64,000 bases of DNA from Collinsella ureilytica (GCF_019795105.1 NZ_JAIMFO010000006.1:293511-357510), one strand, 5' to 3'. Shown: positions 25,679 through 34,791, counted from the stretch's first letter. Notes: a model not told the origin generated them from the sequence alone. Program-made: numbers and translations.

Positions 25679-28528
25679 ATGGCTATGCTGGTGATGCTGT
25701 TCGCCATTCCAGTGGTGGCAGCTGCTTTGCTCTTTTTTGTGCGCGAGGCTTCCTTGCGTGATCCGATCGCAATCGTTGCGGCTGCACTGACCGCAGGTGT
25801 TTCGGTATCCATTGCTGCCACGTATCTCAATACGCCGACAACGATCGCCGTGCCAGACGCGTTATATGTTGGTGGAACCTGGGTGGCCGTGTTGCTTGAT
25901 TTGTTGCTGACCGGGGTTGTTTTAAGCTTTGCATTCCGTTGGAAAAACGTATGGGCAATTGCGCTCGGCTTGGTGCAGCTGGGAGGCGCTATCTGGTGCG
26001 GCATGTTGGCCATAGAAGAGCCTGAAGCCGTCATCGATCCGCTCTTTATTGATAATCTCGGCGTGGTGATGATCCTGATCGTCGGTGTAGTGGGTAGCTT
26101 GATCTGCGTCTACGCCTTGGGGTATATGAAAGACCATCAGGCTCATGAGCCAGCAGATGCTCCCGACTATCGCCATCAGTTCTTGGCGCTCATGTTCTTA
26201 TTCCTCTCGGCCATGTTTGTCATTATCTTGTCAGACAATACTGACTGGATGCTGGCCGGCTGGGAGATCACCACGGTCTGCTCGTTTTTAATGATTGGCT
26301 ATACCCGCACCGAAGAAGCGCGAAAGAGCGCCTTGCTGCAGATCAACCTCAATATGGTAGGTGGCATTGCATTTCATGCAGCAGTGCTTTTAATGCATCG
26401 TTTTGGTCTGCCGCCCTCACTGAACGGCTTGATTACATCTACCTTAGCGGTAGGGACGCGCCCGCTCGTACTGCCACTCTTGTTGCTCTCGGTTGCTGGC
26501 TTAGTAAAGGCAGCTCAGATGCCGTTTCATCGCTGGCTTTTGGGTGCCATGGTGGCACCAACCCCTACGAGCGCTTTGTTGCACTCTTCTACCATGGTAA
26601 AAGCTGGCGTCTTCTTGCTGGTGAAGTTCGCACCGCTGTATCGGATTATTCCGGTGGCCTCTTTTATGGTGGTAGGCCTGGGTGGCATTACCTTTGTGCT
26701 CTGCAGCTTTATGGCCATCTCGCAAAGTAACGCCAAGCGCGTGCTTGCGTATTCCACGGTGGCAAACCTTGGTCTGATTTGCGCGTGTGCCGGTGTTGGT
26801 ACCGCCCCGGCAGTGTGGGCTGCCGTCTTCTTGATTATCTTCCACACCGTGTCTAAGTCACTACTCTTCCTGTGCGTAGGCACGGTTGAGCACCGCATTG
26901 GGAGCCGCAATATTGAGGACATGGATGGCCTGTTTGGGCGGCTGCCTCACCTCACACGGCTGATGATGCTCGGCATCATGGGTATGTTTGTAGCTCCCTT
27001 TGGCATGCTCATTTCAAAATGGGCAACCCTTGTTTCCTTTGCAGAAACGGGCAATGTTGTTTTCTTGCTTCTGCTCGCCTTTGGCTCGGCTGCAACCTTT
27101 TTCTTCTGGGCAAAGTGGCTCGGGAAGCTCAGTGGTGTGCCTCAGCGTGCCGACAATTCTGAGGCAGGAGTTCATCGTACAGAGTGGGCAGCGGTTGGTA
27201 GCGTAGCTGCGCTTTTGCTGGCTTGCTGCGCAGGACTCCCTTTGCTCTCTGAAGAGGTTGTCTCGCCGTATCTGGGCTCTGTTTTTGGGGAAGCCCCGGT
27301 ACTCATTGGCGTGGATAACCTCATTATCATGGTGGTCATTGTTGCCTTCATCGCGATTGTGCTGCTCACGCCCTGGGGTCGTGCTACGCACAAGCGCCGT
27401 GTCCCGGTCTACCTTGGTGGTCAGGGCTTAGATGCAGATGACCGGCGATTCTTAGGTTCCATGGGGCGTACCATGACCTCGGTTAAGCGCAATTGGTATC
27501 TGGAAGATATTTTTGGGGAACGCCTCATTACGCGTGCAGGAATTATTCTTTGCTCCGCGATTCTTTTTGTTTCACTTGCTGCAAATGCGCTTTTTGGTAT
27601 GGGGGCTCAGGGTGGCTTCTTTGCAGAGCGCCCGGTGATGTTGGCAGGACCTGGCTTGTTTGGTCTTGCCGTAGGCACGTTGGGCTTTGCGCTGATAGCT
27701 CCTGTGGCGGGCTGTTTGCTCGATGGGCTTGATCGCAAGATTTCTGCACGCATGCAAGGTCGAGTGGGTCCTCGCGTGTTGCAGCCGTACTACGATGTGC
27801 GCAAGCTGTTGCGCAAAGAAGACGTGAGTGTCAACGCAGTTGATGAGGCCTATGTAACCTGTGCGCTGATCTTTAGCGTGGTTGCTGGAGGCATGTTTGT
27901 TTCAGGTTCAAGTCTGCTCATGTCGGTCTTTTTGATCACACTCTCCACGCTGTTCTTCATTATTGCTGCGTACTCTGCCCGCTCGCCCTATGCAGATACG
28001 GGTGCAGATCGTGAGTGCTTGCAGGTCATGAGCTACGAGCCAATGGTTTTGATCATGACGGTTGGCTTCTATACCGCAACCGGATCCTTTGATGTGGCAA
28101 GCCTTGTAGGGCTTCACGCCCCCATCATTATCGTATTGGCTCCAATCTTTTTAGGAATGCTGTTCATTCTGACCATCAAGTTGAGAAAGTCTCCCTTTGA
28201 CCTCTCTTCGAGCCACCACGCTCACCAAGAGATTGTGAAAGGCATTACCACTGAGATGAGCGGGCGTACCCTTGCCAAAGTTGAGATCATGCATTGGTGC
28301 GAGTCCGTGCTCTTTTTGATGTGGATTGGCATGTTCTTCATTTGGTCGCATCCGGCCTCATGGGCACTCGCAGCAGGTGCGGTGGCATTCATTTGGCTGT
28401 TTGAGATCTGGATCGACAATAACTATGCGCGCGTGAAATGGCAGACCTGTCTCAAGTTGGCTTGGCTGGTGGCTCTCGTTGCTGGAGCGGTCAACCTGTC
28501 GTTCGTGCTCATCGCGCCGTTCATGTAA
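25679..28528 (+). CDS. Ech-type hydrogenase fused membrane subunit (EchA-EchB)
   Basis: ATG 25679 has AAAGGGG 6 bases upstream and gives 949 residues. Residues 1 to about 620 are a NuoL/EchA proton-antiporter-like subunit, with many helices and the hallmark AGLVKAAQMPFHRWLLGAM plus the TVSKSLLF lysine. From about 654 the sequence is a complete NuoH/EchB-like subunit, with RMQGRVGPRVLQP, the loop AYSARSPYADTGADREC, and LRKSPFDLSSSHHAHQE. In Ech enzymes these are normally separate proteins. The fused protein should move ions as the soluble part passes electrons to protons. A Met at 654 could be a relic of the EchB start. It is the first gene of a five-gene operon. Confidence 0.92.
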   Translation: MAMLVMLFAIPVVAAALLFFVREASLRDPIAIVAAALTAGVSVSIAATYLNTPTTIAVPDALYVGGTWVAVLLDLLLTGVVLSFAFRWKNVWAIALGLVQLGGAIWCGMLAIEEPEAVIDPLFIDNLGVVMILIVGVVGSLICVYALGYMKDHQAHEPADAPDYRHQFLALMFLFLSAMFVIILSDNTDWMLAGWEITTVCSFLMIGYTRTEEARKSALLQINLNMVGGIAFHAAVLLMHRFGLPPSLNGLITSTLAVGTRPLVLPLLLLSVAGLVKAAQMPFHRWLLGAMVAPTPTSALLHSSTMVKAGVFLLVKFAPLYRIIPVASFMVVGLGGITFVLCSFMAISQSNAKRVLAYSTVANLGLICACAGVGTAPAVWAAVFLIIFHTVSKSLLFLCVGTVEHRIGSRNIEDMDGLFGRLPHLTRLMMLGIMGMFVAPFGMLISKWATLVSFAETGNVVFLLLLAFGSAATFFFWAKWLGKLSGVPQRADNSEAGVHRTEWAAVGSVAALLLACCAGLPLLSEEVVSPYLGSVFGEAPVLIGVDNLIIMVVIVAFIAIVLLTPWGRATHKRRVPVYLGGQGLDADDRRFLGSMGRTMTSVKRNWYLEDIFGERLITRAGIILCSAILFVSLAANALFGMGAQGGFFAERPVMLAGPGLFGLAVGTLGFALIAPVAGCLLDGLDRKISARMQGRVGPRVLQPYYDVRKLLRKEDVSVNAVDEAYVTCALIFSVVAGGMFVSGSSLLMSVFLITLSTLFFIIAAYSARSPYADTGADRECLQVMSYEPMVLIMTVGFYTATGSFDVASLVGLHAPIIIVLAPIFLGMLFILTIKLRKSPFDLSSSHHAHQEIVKGITTEMSGRTLAKVEIMHWCESVLFLMWIGMFFIWSHPASWALAAGAVAFIWLFEIWIDNNYARVKWQTCLKLAWLVALVAGAVNLSFVLIAPFM

Positions 28529-28537
28529 GGAGGGATC

Positions 28538-29173
28538 ATGGGCTACTCATCCAAATCGCCGTGGCTGATCCACTATGACGGCTCGAGCTGCAATGGCTGT
28601 GATATCGAAGTGCTCGATGCACTCACGCCACTCTACGATATTGAGCGGTTCGGTATCGTAAATACTGGAAACCCCAAGCATGCCGATATCTTTTTGGTAA
28701 CTGGTTCGGTTAATCACCAAAACATCAGTGTGGTCAAGCAGATCTATGAACAGATGCTTGAGCCTAAAGTTGTCGTAGCCTGCGGCATTTGTGCATGTAC
28801 CGGCGGCGTGTTTAGAGACTGCTACAACGTCATTGGTGGTGTGGACAAGGCCATTCCCGTTGATGTCTATGCGCCTGGTTGTGCGATTCGCCCCGAGTCG
28901 ATTATCGACGCGGTGCTTGAAGGTGTACGCGTGCTTGATGAGAAAGCAGACCGCATGCGGCGCGGCTTGCCTGCCTCAGGTACGAACGAGCCTGCTGTTG
29001 AAGCTTCGGCAGAGGCTGTTTCAGACGTGAATGAGTCTGCTGAGGCTTCGACAGAGTCAGCTGCAGTGCCTGAAGCGCCTACTGAAGCTCCGCTCGCGTC
29101 TACTTCGGACGCGAATAAGAACGCTTGCCAGACCACCGGTGATGATCAGGTTCAGAAGGGAGGGGCAGCATAG
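28538..29173 (+). CDS. Ech-type hydrogenase small subunit (EchC)
   Basis: This NuoB/EchC-like subunit carries the proximal [4Fe-4S] cluster between the Ni-Fe site and the ferredoxin subunit. Cluster ligands appear as SSCNGC (Cys18, Cys21), Cys82 in ACGICACTGG, and Cys115 in YAPGCAIRPE. The conserved core ends near residue 145. The remaining roughly 63 residues (149-211) form an Ala/Glu/Ser/Thr-rich acidic tail that is not part of the family. TAAGGAGGG overlaps the end of the upstream gene, and its TAG abuts the next ATG. Confidence 0.94.
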   Translation: MGYSSKSPWLIHYDGSSCNGCDIEVLDALTPLYDIERFGIVNTGNPKHADIFLVTGSVNHQNISVVKQIYEQMLEPKVVVACGICACTGGVFRDCYNVIGGVDKAIPVDVYAPGCAIRPESIIDAVLEGVRVLDEKADRMRRGLPASGTNEPAVEASAEAVSDVNESAEASTESAAVPEAPTEAPLASTSDANKNACQTTGDDQVQKGGAA

Positions 29174-29968
29174 ATGTATACGACTGAATTTGTAGAGATT
29201 TCCCTTCAGGATCTGCTCGTGAAGGTGCAGACTTTGCGCCATGAGGGACTGCGTTTCGTGCAACTGTTTGCAGAGCGGGACGAGCAGGATGACTTTTACG
29301 TGCTCTATACCTTCTACGACGAGATTAAAGATGCGGCGACCACCTTGGTTGTGCCGGTTGCTGCTGATGCCAAGATCCCCTCTATTCAAGGCATGTATTT
29401 CTCTGCCTTTGCGTATGAGAATGAAACACATGACCTGTTTGGACTTGAGTTTACAAATATGAAGCTCGATTTTGGTGGGCATTTCTTTAATGTAGCCACT
29501 GATGCTCCTATGACTATTTTGACGCCTGAACAAAAGGCAGCCAAAGATAAGCAGGCAAAGATTCAGAAAGCGGCTCAGGCTAAGGCAAAGGCTGCAGCAC
29601 GTGCGCGCCAGGCAGCTGAGGAGAAGAGCGCTGATCGCGCACTGACAACCTCTGCAGCCGAGGCAGACGCTGCTGCGGTGGCGGAGGTGGCAGCGCTTCG
29701 TCCGGCTCGAGGCACATCTGATGAGCCATCGAGCGCGGAGGCTGCGGGAGGATCTGAGCAGACGCAATCCGCAGCTCCAGATAAGCCCGCAGCACCGACT
29801 CAGGCGGCAACGTCCGCCGCGCCCATTGTGTCAGCTGAACCTGCAGTGCCTGCCACGCCCGCCGCGCCCGCTGTGCCAGCTGAGCCGACGGAACCTGTTG
29901 AACCCGCTGTTGAACCCGCTGTGCCGACTGAATCTATTCGCGAAGCATCCCAGAAGGAGGGAGCATAG
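29174..29968 (+). CDS. Ech-type hydrogenase NuoC-like subunit (EchD) with long tail
   Basis: Residues 1 to about 118 are the 30-kDa/NuoC-like subunit, ending in the signature YENETHDLFGLEFTN and the FGGHFFNV segment. The rest (about 120-264, 145 residues) is a tail: first a Lys/Ala/Gln/Arg helix-prone part, then Ala/Pro/Glu/Val-rich repeats such as EPAVPATPAAPAVPAEPTEP. The tail is longer than the functional domain. The ATG directly follows the echC stop, with GAAGGGAGGGG upstream. It probably helps couple the peripheral arm to the membrane part. No binding motif is recognised in the tail. Confidence 0.88.
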   Translation: MYTTEFVEISLQDLLVKVQTLRHEGLRFVQLFAERDEQDDFYVLYTFYDEIKDAATTLVVPVAADAKIPSIQGMYFSAFAYENETHDLFGLEFTNMKLDFGGHFFNVATDAPMTILTPEQKAAKDKQAKIQKAAQAKAKAAARARQAAEEKSADRALTTSAAEADAAAVAEVAALRPARGTSDEPSSAEAAGGSEQTQSAAPDKPAAPTQAATSAAPIVSAEPAVPATPAAPAVPAEPTEPVEPAVEPAVPTESIREASQKEGA

Positions 29969-29969
29969 T

Positions 29970-31067
29970 ATGGCTACTCGTTCTGTGATTCCTTTTGGTC
30001 CTCAACACCCCGTGCTTCCTGAGCCGGTTCATCTTGACCTCGTGGTTGAAGATGAGCATGTCGTGGAGGCTATTCCGCAGATTGGCTATGTACATCGTGG
30101 CCTTGAGAAACTCGTAGAAAAGCGAGACTTCAATCAGTTCGTGTATGTGGCTGAGCGCATCTGTGGCATTTGCAGCTTTGGCCATGGCATGGGATATGCC
30201 ATGGCAACTGAGCGCTTGCTTGATCTTGAAATTCCCCGCCGTGCTCAATATTTGCGTGCCATTCTTCAAGAGCTTTCACGCATTCACTCGCATCTTTTAT
30301 GGCTTGGCTTGCTCGCTGATGCTTTTGGATTTGAGAGCCTCTTTAACCACTGCTGGCGTTTGCGCGAGACCATCTTGGATATTTTCCAAGAAACGTGTGG
30401 TGGCCGTATCATCCTTTCAATCACCATGGTGGGTGGCATGACCCACGATATTGACGATGAGCTGTTGCGCCGCGCTGTAGCAAAGCTTGAGGATATGCGC
30501 AAAGAGTACCACGAGATCGTAAATACCATGCTATACGATGACTCGGTACGCAGCCGTCTATGTGGCGTGGGAACGATTAGCTACGAGCAAGCACTTGATC
30601 TCTCGATGGTGGGTCCGTTTGCGAAAGGCTCTGGTGTCACCCATGATATGCGCACGGCAGGCTTTATTTCCGCCTATGATGACCTTGAGCATTTTGAACC
30701 CATTATTGCCGAAGAGGGAGACTGCTACGCTCGCTGCAAGGTGCGCTGCCTTGAGGTGTTCCAATCGATGGATATCATTGCCGAGCTGGTAGCTAAAATC
30801 CCGCATGATGGTATTGGCCAAGCTCCTGCTCCCAAGATTAAACCCGAGGCAGGATCTCGTGCTCATGTGCTGATCGAGCAGCCACGTGGCGAAGCGTTCT
30901 ACTATGTACGCGGCAACGGCACGAAGTTCCTCGATCGCTTTAGGCTCAGGACGCCAACGTCTCAAAACTTAGGCGGCATGGTAAAGGCCTTGCAGGGAGT
31001 GGACATTGCAGATGTTCCGATGATCATTCTCACTATTGACCCCTGCATCAGCTGCGCAGAAAGGTAG
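29970..31067 (+). CDS. Ech-type [NiFe] hydrogenase large subunit (EchE)
   Basis: This is the catalytic subunit that makes H2 from protons (or the reverse). The 365 residues include the N-terminal nickel motif RICGIC (Cys65, Cys68) with SFGHG after it, and the C-terminal motif DPCISCAER (Cys359, Cys362). Both cysteine pairs are intact, which separates it from complex I NuoD, where they are lost. The protein ends at this motif, so there is no cleavable C-terminal extension. The start follows echD by one base with AGAAGGAGGGAGC upstream. The hyp maturation genes are not in the window. Confidence 0.95.
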   Translation: MATRSVIPFGPQHPVLPEPVHLDLVVEDEHVVEAIPQIGYVHRGLEKLVEKRDFNQFVYVAERICGICSFGHGMGYAMATERLLDLEIPRRAQYLRAILQELSRIHSHLLWLGLLADAFGFESLFNHCWRLRETILDIFQETCGGRIILSITMVGGMTHDIDDELLRRAVAKLEDMRKEYHEIVNTMLYDDSVRSRLCGVGTISYEQALDLSMVGPFAKGSGVTHDMRTAGFISAYDDLEHFEPIIAEEGDCYARCKVRCLEVFQSMDIIAELVAKIPHDGIGQAPAPKIKPEAGSRAHVLIEQPRGEAFYYVRGNGTKFLDRFRLRTPTSQNLGGMVKALQGVDIADVPMIILTIDPCISCAER

Positions 31068-31073
31068 GCGATC

Positions 31074-31724
31074 ATGGGCGGATTTAAGCTTGGAAAAATG
31101 ACGCTGCGCTCGCTGGTTACCAAGCCAGCAACTACGCGTTATCCATATGAGAAGCGTGAGCTGTATCCAGCTATGCGCGGACACATCGTAAACGATATTG
31201 ATGCATGCATTCTCTGCGGGATGTGTGTTCGAGTCTGTCCGGCAGATGCCTTAGAGGTTGATCGCAAGGCTGGAGATTGGACGATTAACCCGTATAGCTG
31301 CGTACAGTGTGCCAACTGCGTGCGTGCTTGTCCTAAGTCGTCGCTTTCAATGGAGCGTGAGTCAACTCCCGTAGCAAGCAAGATGGCAAAGGTGACGCTT
31401 CACAAAGACATGCCGGCAAAGCCTGCCAAGGCAGCCAAGCCAGCAGCCAAAGAGGCCAAGGCGGCAGCTAAGTCAGTAACGCCAGCTGAGGAAACTGCTG
31501 CAAAGTCAGCTGCAACACGTGTTCCTGAGAAGCCTGTCGCTGCGGCATCCGCTGCGGCACCCGCTGCAAAGCCAACTGGGGAGCCCACTGCAGCGCCTGA
31601 TGCAAGACCAGCCGAAACGCCTTCCGAAAAGTCCACCGCAGCGCCCGCCCTTGAAAAGCCTGTCCAGCCAGCTCAAACACCTGCATCGGGGACGTCTGCT
31701 CCTGCACAGTCCGACACAGAATAG
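31074..31724 (+). CDS. Ech-type hydrogenase ferredoxin-like subunit (EchF) with tail
   Basis: Two [4Fe-4S] motifs, CILCGMCVRVCP (from Cys45) and CVQCANCVRACP (from Cys76), mark this as the NuoI/EchF-like subunit that receives electrons from ferredoxin and passes them to EchC. The core ends near residue 103. A tail of about 114 residues follows, rich in Ala, Lys, Pro and Thr (AKPAKAAKPAAKEAKAAAK, then more Pro/Glu/Ser), not expected in this family. The ATG is 6 bases after echE. It closes the operon; an imperfect stem (31754-31807) lies downstream. Confidence 0.92.
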   Translation: MGGFKLGKMTLRSLVTKPATTRYPYEKRELYPAMRGHIVNDIDACILCGMCVRVCPADALEVDRKAGDWTINPYSCVQCANCVRACPKSSLSMERESTPVASKMAKVTLHKDMPAKPAKAAKPAAKEAKAAAKSVTPAEETAAKSAATRVPEKPVAAASAAAPAAKPTGEPTAAPDARPAETPSEKSTAAPALEKPVQPAQTPASGTSAPAQSDTE

Positions 31725-31753
31725 CCAAGAGAAAAAAAGCTCGATCTGCTCGT

Positions 31754-31807
31754 AGCCATCTGTGCTGATCAGGCGCACTGATCGGGCGTGACCGCAGTTA
31801 GATGGCT
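31754..31807 (+). other. Hairpin between the hydrogenase operon and hemolysin III gene
   Basis: AGCCATCT (31754-31761) pairs with AGATGGCT (31800-31807), enclosing further partial complementarity (GATCAGGCGC and TGATCGGGCG). There is no T-run. It may act as a weak terminator or an mRNA end-stabilising stem. Confidence 0.4.
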
Positions 31808-31812
31808 GATTC

Positions 31813-31821
31813 TGCTATAGT
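31813..31821 (+). promoter_or_regulatory. Extended -10 promoter for the hemolysin III gene
   Basis: TG-C-TATAGT forms an extended -10 element 34 bases before the ATG at 31855. The -35 position has no good match. Confidence 0.45.
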
Positions 31822-31854
31822 GAGCCAAAGCGATTTTCTGAGGAGCCGCCACCG

Positions 31855-32625
31855 ATGCCCGATCAAGATGACATACACGTGCCTGAGGCTCATGTCTTGG
31901 CCGCTACGCAGGGAGATCACGGCTCCGAGCCGTCCTCCACGGAGCCTGATGAGCCAGGCTGTTCATCTACGCCGGGTCGCGGGGGCAAGCTTCCTCAATA
32001 CACCGTAGGTGAAGAAATTGCCAATTCAATTACCCATGGCGTTGGGTTTCTGCTGGCTGTTGCTGGTCTCGTTTTGCTCATCATAAAAGCTGCGCTTGGC
32101 ACAGGTGGTGCTCCTGCGTTGGCATCGGCTATCGTGTTTGGCATCTCGCTCATCTTGGAGTATCTGGCCTCGACGCTCTACCATGCCATTCAGGTTCCTG
32201 CTGCAAAACGCATCTTGCGAATTATCGATCACAGCTGTATCTACCTGCTTATTGCTGGTAGCTACACGCCGTTTCTGCTCGTCACGCTGGCAGACGACGG
32301 GGGCATCCCCATGTTTGTGCTGGTGTGGGCGCTTGCCATTGCCGGCATTTCATTTGAGCTCGCCGCGCGCCAGCGCCAACCTCGTTGGGTAACTATTCTT
32401 ATTTATCTCATCATGGGCTGGCTTGTGGTCTTCCGTTTTCCGCAGCTCATCGAGAGGCTTGATCCTGTTGCCTTGGCGCTGCTTGCTGTTGGCGGTCTTT
32501 GCTATACGGCAGGCACGGGCTTTTACCTTATGAAACATATCCGATATATGCACAGCATTTGGCACCTGTGGGTGCTGGCGGGTAGTATCTTTCAGTTCAT
32601 GGCGGTGATCCTCTTCGTGATTTAA
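31855..32625 (+). CDS. Hemolysin III / PAQR family membrane protein
   Basis: A 256-residue protein with a polar acidic N-terminus (about 50 residues) and seven predicted transmembrane helices. Family motifs are NSITHG, the Ser-His pair in ASTLYHAIQ, RIIDHSCIYLLIAGSYTP and HSIWHLW; these histidines and Asp bind zinc in PAQR-type proteins. The bacterial members have no firm function despite the hemolysin name. AGGAG lies 11 bases upstream. It is transcribed apart from the hydrogenase operon and precedes the CBS-domain protein gene by 65 bases. Confidence 0.92.
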   Translation: MPDQDDIHVPEAHVLAATQGDHGSEPSSTEPDEPGCSSTPGRGGKLPQYTVGEEIANSITHGVGFLLAVAGLVLLIIKAALGTGGAPALASAIVFGISLILEYLASTLYHAIQVPAAKRILRIIDHSCIYLLIAGSYTPFLLVTLADDGGIPMFVLVWALAIAGISFELAARQRQPRWVTILIYLIMGWLVVFRFPQLIERLDPVALALLAVGGLCYTAGTGFYLMKHIRYMHSIWHLWVLAGSIFQFMAVILFVI

Positions 32626-32690
32626 TCATCCGAAGCACTCGCTGCTCAGAACCTGCTATCCACCGAGAATCTGGAGGTATTGCCGTCCCC

Positions 32691-34070
32691 ATGGACATGG
32701 CACTTGCAATTATCATCACTCTGCTGTTAACCGCCTTAAACGGTTACTTCTCTATGGCAGAGATGGCACTCACCACCGCGAAGCGCAGGCCGCTTGAGCA
32801 AGACGCTGAAGCGGGGGATCGCCGTGCAAAAATGGCACTCGAGCTGGCGCGCAACTCGACCGACTTCTTAGCGACCATTCAGGTCGGCATTACGCTGGTG
32901 GGATTTTTCTCAGCAACGGTTTCTTCCAATACGCTCTCAGAGCCTCTGGCAGGCTGGCTTTCGAGTTTTGGAGTTTCTTGGTTGACTGCCTTTGCTCCCA
33001 TTGTTGCTCCGGTCATCATCACGCTTGTTGTGTCCTATCTCTCAATCGTGGTGGGCGAGCTTGTGCCAAAGCGGATCGGTTTGTCTGATGCGAATGGCAT
33101 GGCAAAGTCAGTTGCAGGCATTGTTTCCACGTTTCGAAACCTTGCCAAGCCAATTGTCTGGCTAACTCAGGCGAGCGCAAATGGCATCTCTGTATTGCTG
33201 GGCATTAAGAGTGCAGATGATCGTCAAAACGTGTCTGAGGAAGAGATTAAGTACATGATTAACGAGCAGGATACGCTGCTCGATGAAGAGAAGCGCATCA
33301 TCCACGAGGTTTTTGACTTGGGCGATGCAGTGGCGCGTGAGGTTATGGTGCCCCGCGTTGATGTAAGCATGGTGCCGGATACCGAGCCTATTGGCGATGT
33401 CATGAAGCTGATGCTTGAAACGGGCTATAGTCGCGTGCCGGTGTATCACGAGGATCCGGATAGTGTCGTGGGCATTGCTCACTTTAAGGATTTGGTTGGC
33501 CGCGTGCTGTCCGAGGAAGACTTTGTCGATGCTCCGGTGGGCGAGTTTGTGCGTGACACGAGCTTTGTTCCTGATACGAAAGATATTTTGCCGCTTCTCT
33601 CCGAGATGCAAACTGCTCATGAGCAGATCGTTGTGGTGGTTGATGAGTATGGCGGAACAGCCGGTATCATTACCATTGAGGACATTGTTGAGGAGATCGT
33701 TGGCGAGATTGAAGACGAGTTTGACCCCGACAATAAGTATCTTACCCGCCTCTCACGCCGCGAATGGCTTGTAGACGGGCGCTTTAGCTGCGATGATGCG
33801 ATCGAGCTTGGTTGGCCTATTGAGGAAAGCGACGATTACGAAACCATCGCCGGATGGATCCTCGAGCTGTCTGACTCTGTGCCTGATATTGGCGAGATCT
33901 TTGTCGTAGAGGGATATAAGTTTAAGGTGCAGTCAATGCGCGGTCAGCGTATTTCGCTTATTCGCGTCATTGGCCCTGAGGCTGCTCCTGCAGTGGCGGC
34001 CCCCGTTGCGATAGCAGAAGATGAAGGAGCTGATCGGGGCGTAGATACTCGGCCTGTAGATGCTGAGTAG
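32691..34070 (+). CDS. CNNM/HlyC-CorC family CBS-domain membrane protein
   Basis: A 459-residue protein with an N-terminal DUF21 transmembrane domain (about 1-185; hydrophobic helices with [11 protein letters not shown] near the start), a CBS pair (about 205-330, including [14 protein letters not shown] and [15 protein letters not shown]), and a C-terminal CorC/HlyC domain (about 345-435). Such proteins are linked to Mg2+ or Co2+ efflux. The short Ala/Glu/Asp-rich C-terminus is not conserved. TGGAGG lies 14 bases before the ATG, longer than usual. Another magnesium-type system is encoded at 40.1-43.2 kb. Confidence 0.92.
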   Translation: MDMALAIIITLLLTALNGYFSMAEMALTTAKRRPLEQDAEAGDRRAKMALELARNSTDFLATIQVGITLVGFFSATVSSNTLSEPLAGWLSSFGVSWLTAFAPIVAPVIITLVVSYLSIVVGELVPKRIGLSDANGMAKSVAGIVSTFRNLAKPIVWLTQASANGISVLLGIKSADDRQNVSEEEIKYMINEQDTLLDEEKRIIHEVFDLGDAVAREVMVPRVDVSMVPDTEPIGDVMKLMLETGYSRVPVYHEDPDSVVGIAHFKDLVGRVLSEEDFVDAPVGEFVRDTSFVPDTKDILPLLSEMQTAHEQIVVVVDEYGGTAGIITIEDIVEEIVGEIEDEFDPDNKYLTRLSRREWLVDGRFSCDDAIELGWPIEESDDYETIAGWILELSDSVPDIGEIFVVEGYKFKVQSMRGQRISLIRVIGPEAAPAVAAPVAIAEDEGADRGVDTRPVDAE

Positions 34071-34101
34071 GTTGATGATCGGCAGATTCGGAAGGATCGA
34101 C

Positions 34102-34791
34102 ATGTCAGAGCTTTTTAACATCATGAAGATCACGATAGGCGCTCAAAAGCTTACGGCTCGAGTGCTTGTCAATCCCGGGATGCCCCTGAGGACATCTGAG
34201 GATATTGAAGCAACGGCACGCGCGTACTATCTGGCTCCTTCCATTGCAGATCATGCCTGCCTCGGTGATACCGGCGAGCATTTTAAGGATTGCATGGCCG
34301 ATACAGAGCTTGCTCATTTGCTCGAGCATATGAGCGTTGAGGTGATGCGCCAAACGGGGCTCGTAGATGATGTTGTTGCAGGGAGAACTCGCGCTGTTCC
34401 GGCTGATGAGCGACTCTTTGACATTGAGCTTTCCTGTCCAGATGATGTGCTTGCAATTGGCTCGCTTTCCTCCGCTGCCTTTATGCTGCAATGGGCTTTT
34501 GCAAATGGAGAAGCTCCTGCACCTGATTTTGAAGGAACGGTCAAGGCGTTGAAGGGCCTAGTTTTGAGCCTGCGTGGCGAGAGCTCGGATGCAGAAAAGG
34601 CTGAGGAAGCAGAGCCGGGCGAGCCTGACAACAAGGAGTCAGCATCTTCAATCGGTGCTGCAGCATTAGATGAGGCAGTTGAGCGTGCTGACGATGAGCC
34701 TGCGAGCGAAGATACAGCGACAGGTGTAGAGGATCGCATTGCTGCGGGCGAGGCTGATGAGTCCGACGGAGAGGCTCGTCACGAGGCTTAG
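34102..34791 (+). CDS. Unknown protein with cyanophycin-synthetase-N-like domain
   Basis: ATG 34102 follows GGAAGGATCGAC and gives 229 residues. Residues 10-160 form a compact domain with APSIADHACLG, and HLLEHMSVEVMRQTG at 72-86, which resembles the N-terminal domain of cyanophycin synthetase (the HVVEH-type helix). The ATP-grasp and Mur-ligase domains of that enzyme are absent. The last 65 residues are a very acidic Glu/Ala/Asp tail. The similarity is from memory and by eye, so it is a suggestion only. It overlaps the end of the convergent minus-strand gene by 4 bases. Confidence 0.6.
   Translation: MSELFNIMKITIGAQKLTARVLVNPGMPLRTSEDIEATARAYYLAPSIADHACLGDTGEHFKDCMADTELAHLLEHMSVEVMRQTGLVDDVVAGRTRAVPADERLFDIELSCPDDVLAIGSLSSAAFMLQWAFANGEAPAPDFEGTVKALKGLVLSLRGESSDAEKAEEAEPGEPDNKESASSIGAAALDEAVERADDEPASEDTATGVEDRIAAGEADESDGEARHEA

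Noticed and set aside
29057-29767. Long minus-strand frame opposite echC/echD
   Set aside because: It is antisense to conserved hydrogenase genes and arises from their biased Ala/Pro codons.
25679-31724. Respiratory complex I (nuo) fragment
   Set aside because: The large subunit keeps both CxxC nickel motifs and the set matches five or six Ech subunits, so it is a group 4 [NiFe] hydrogenase.
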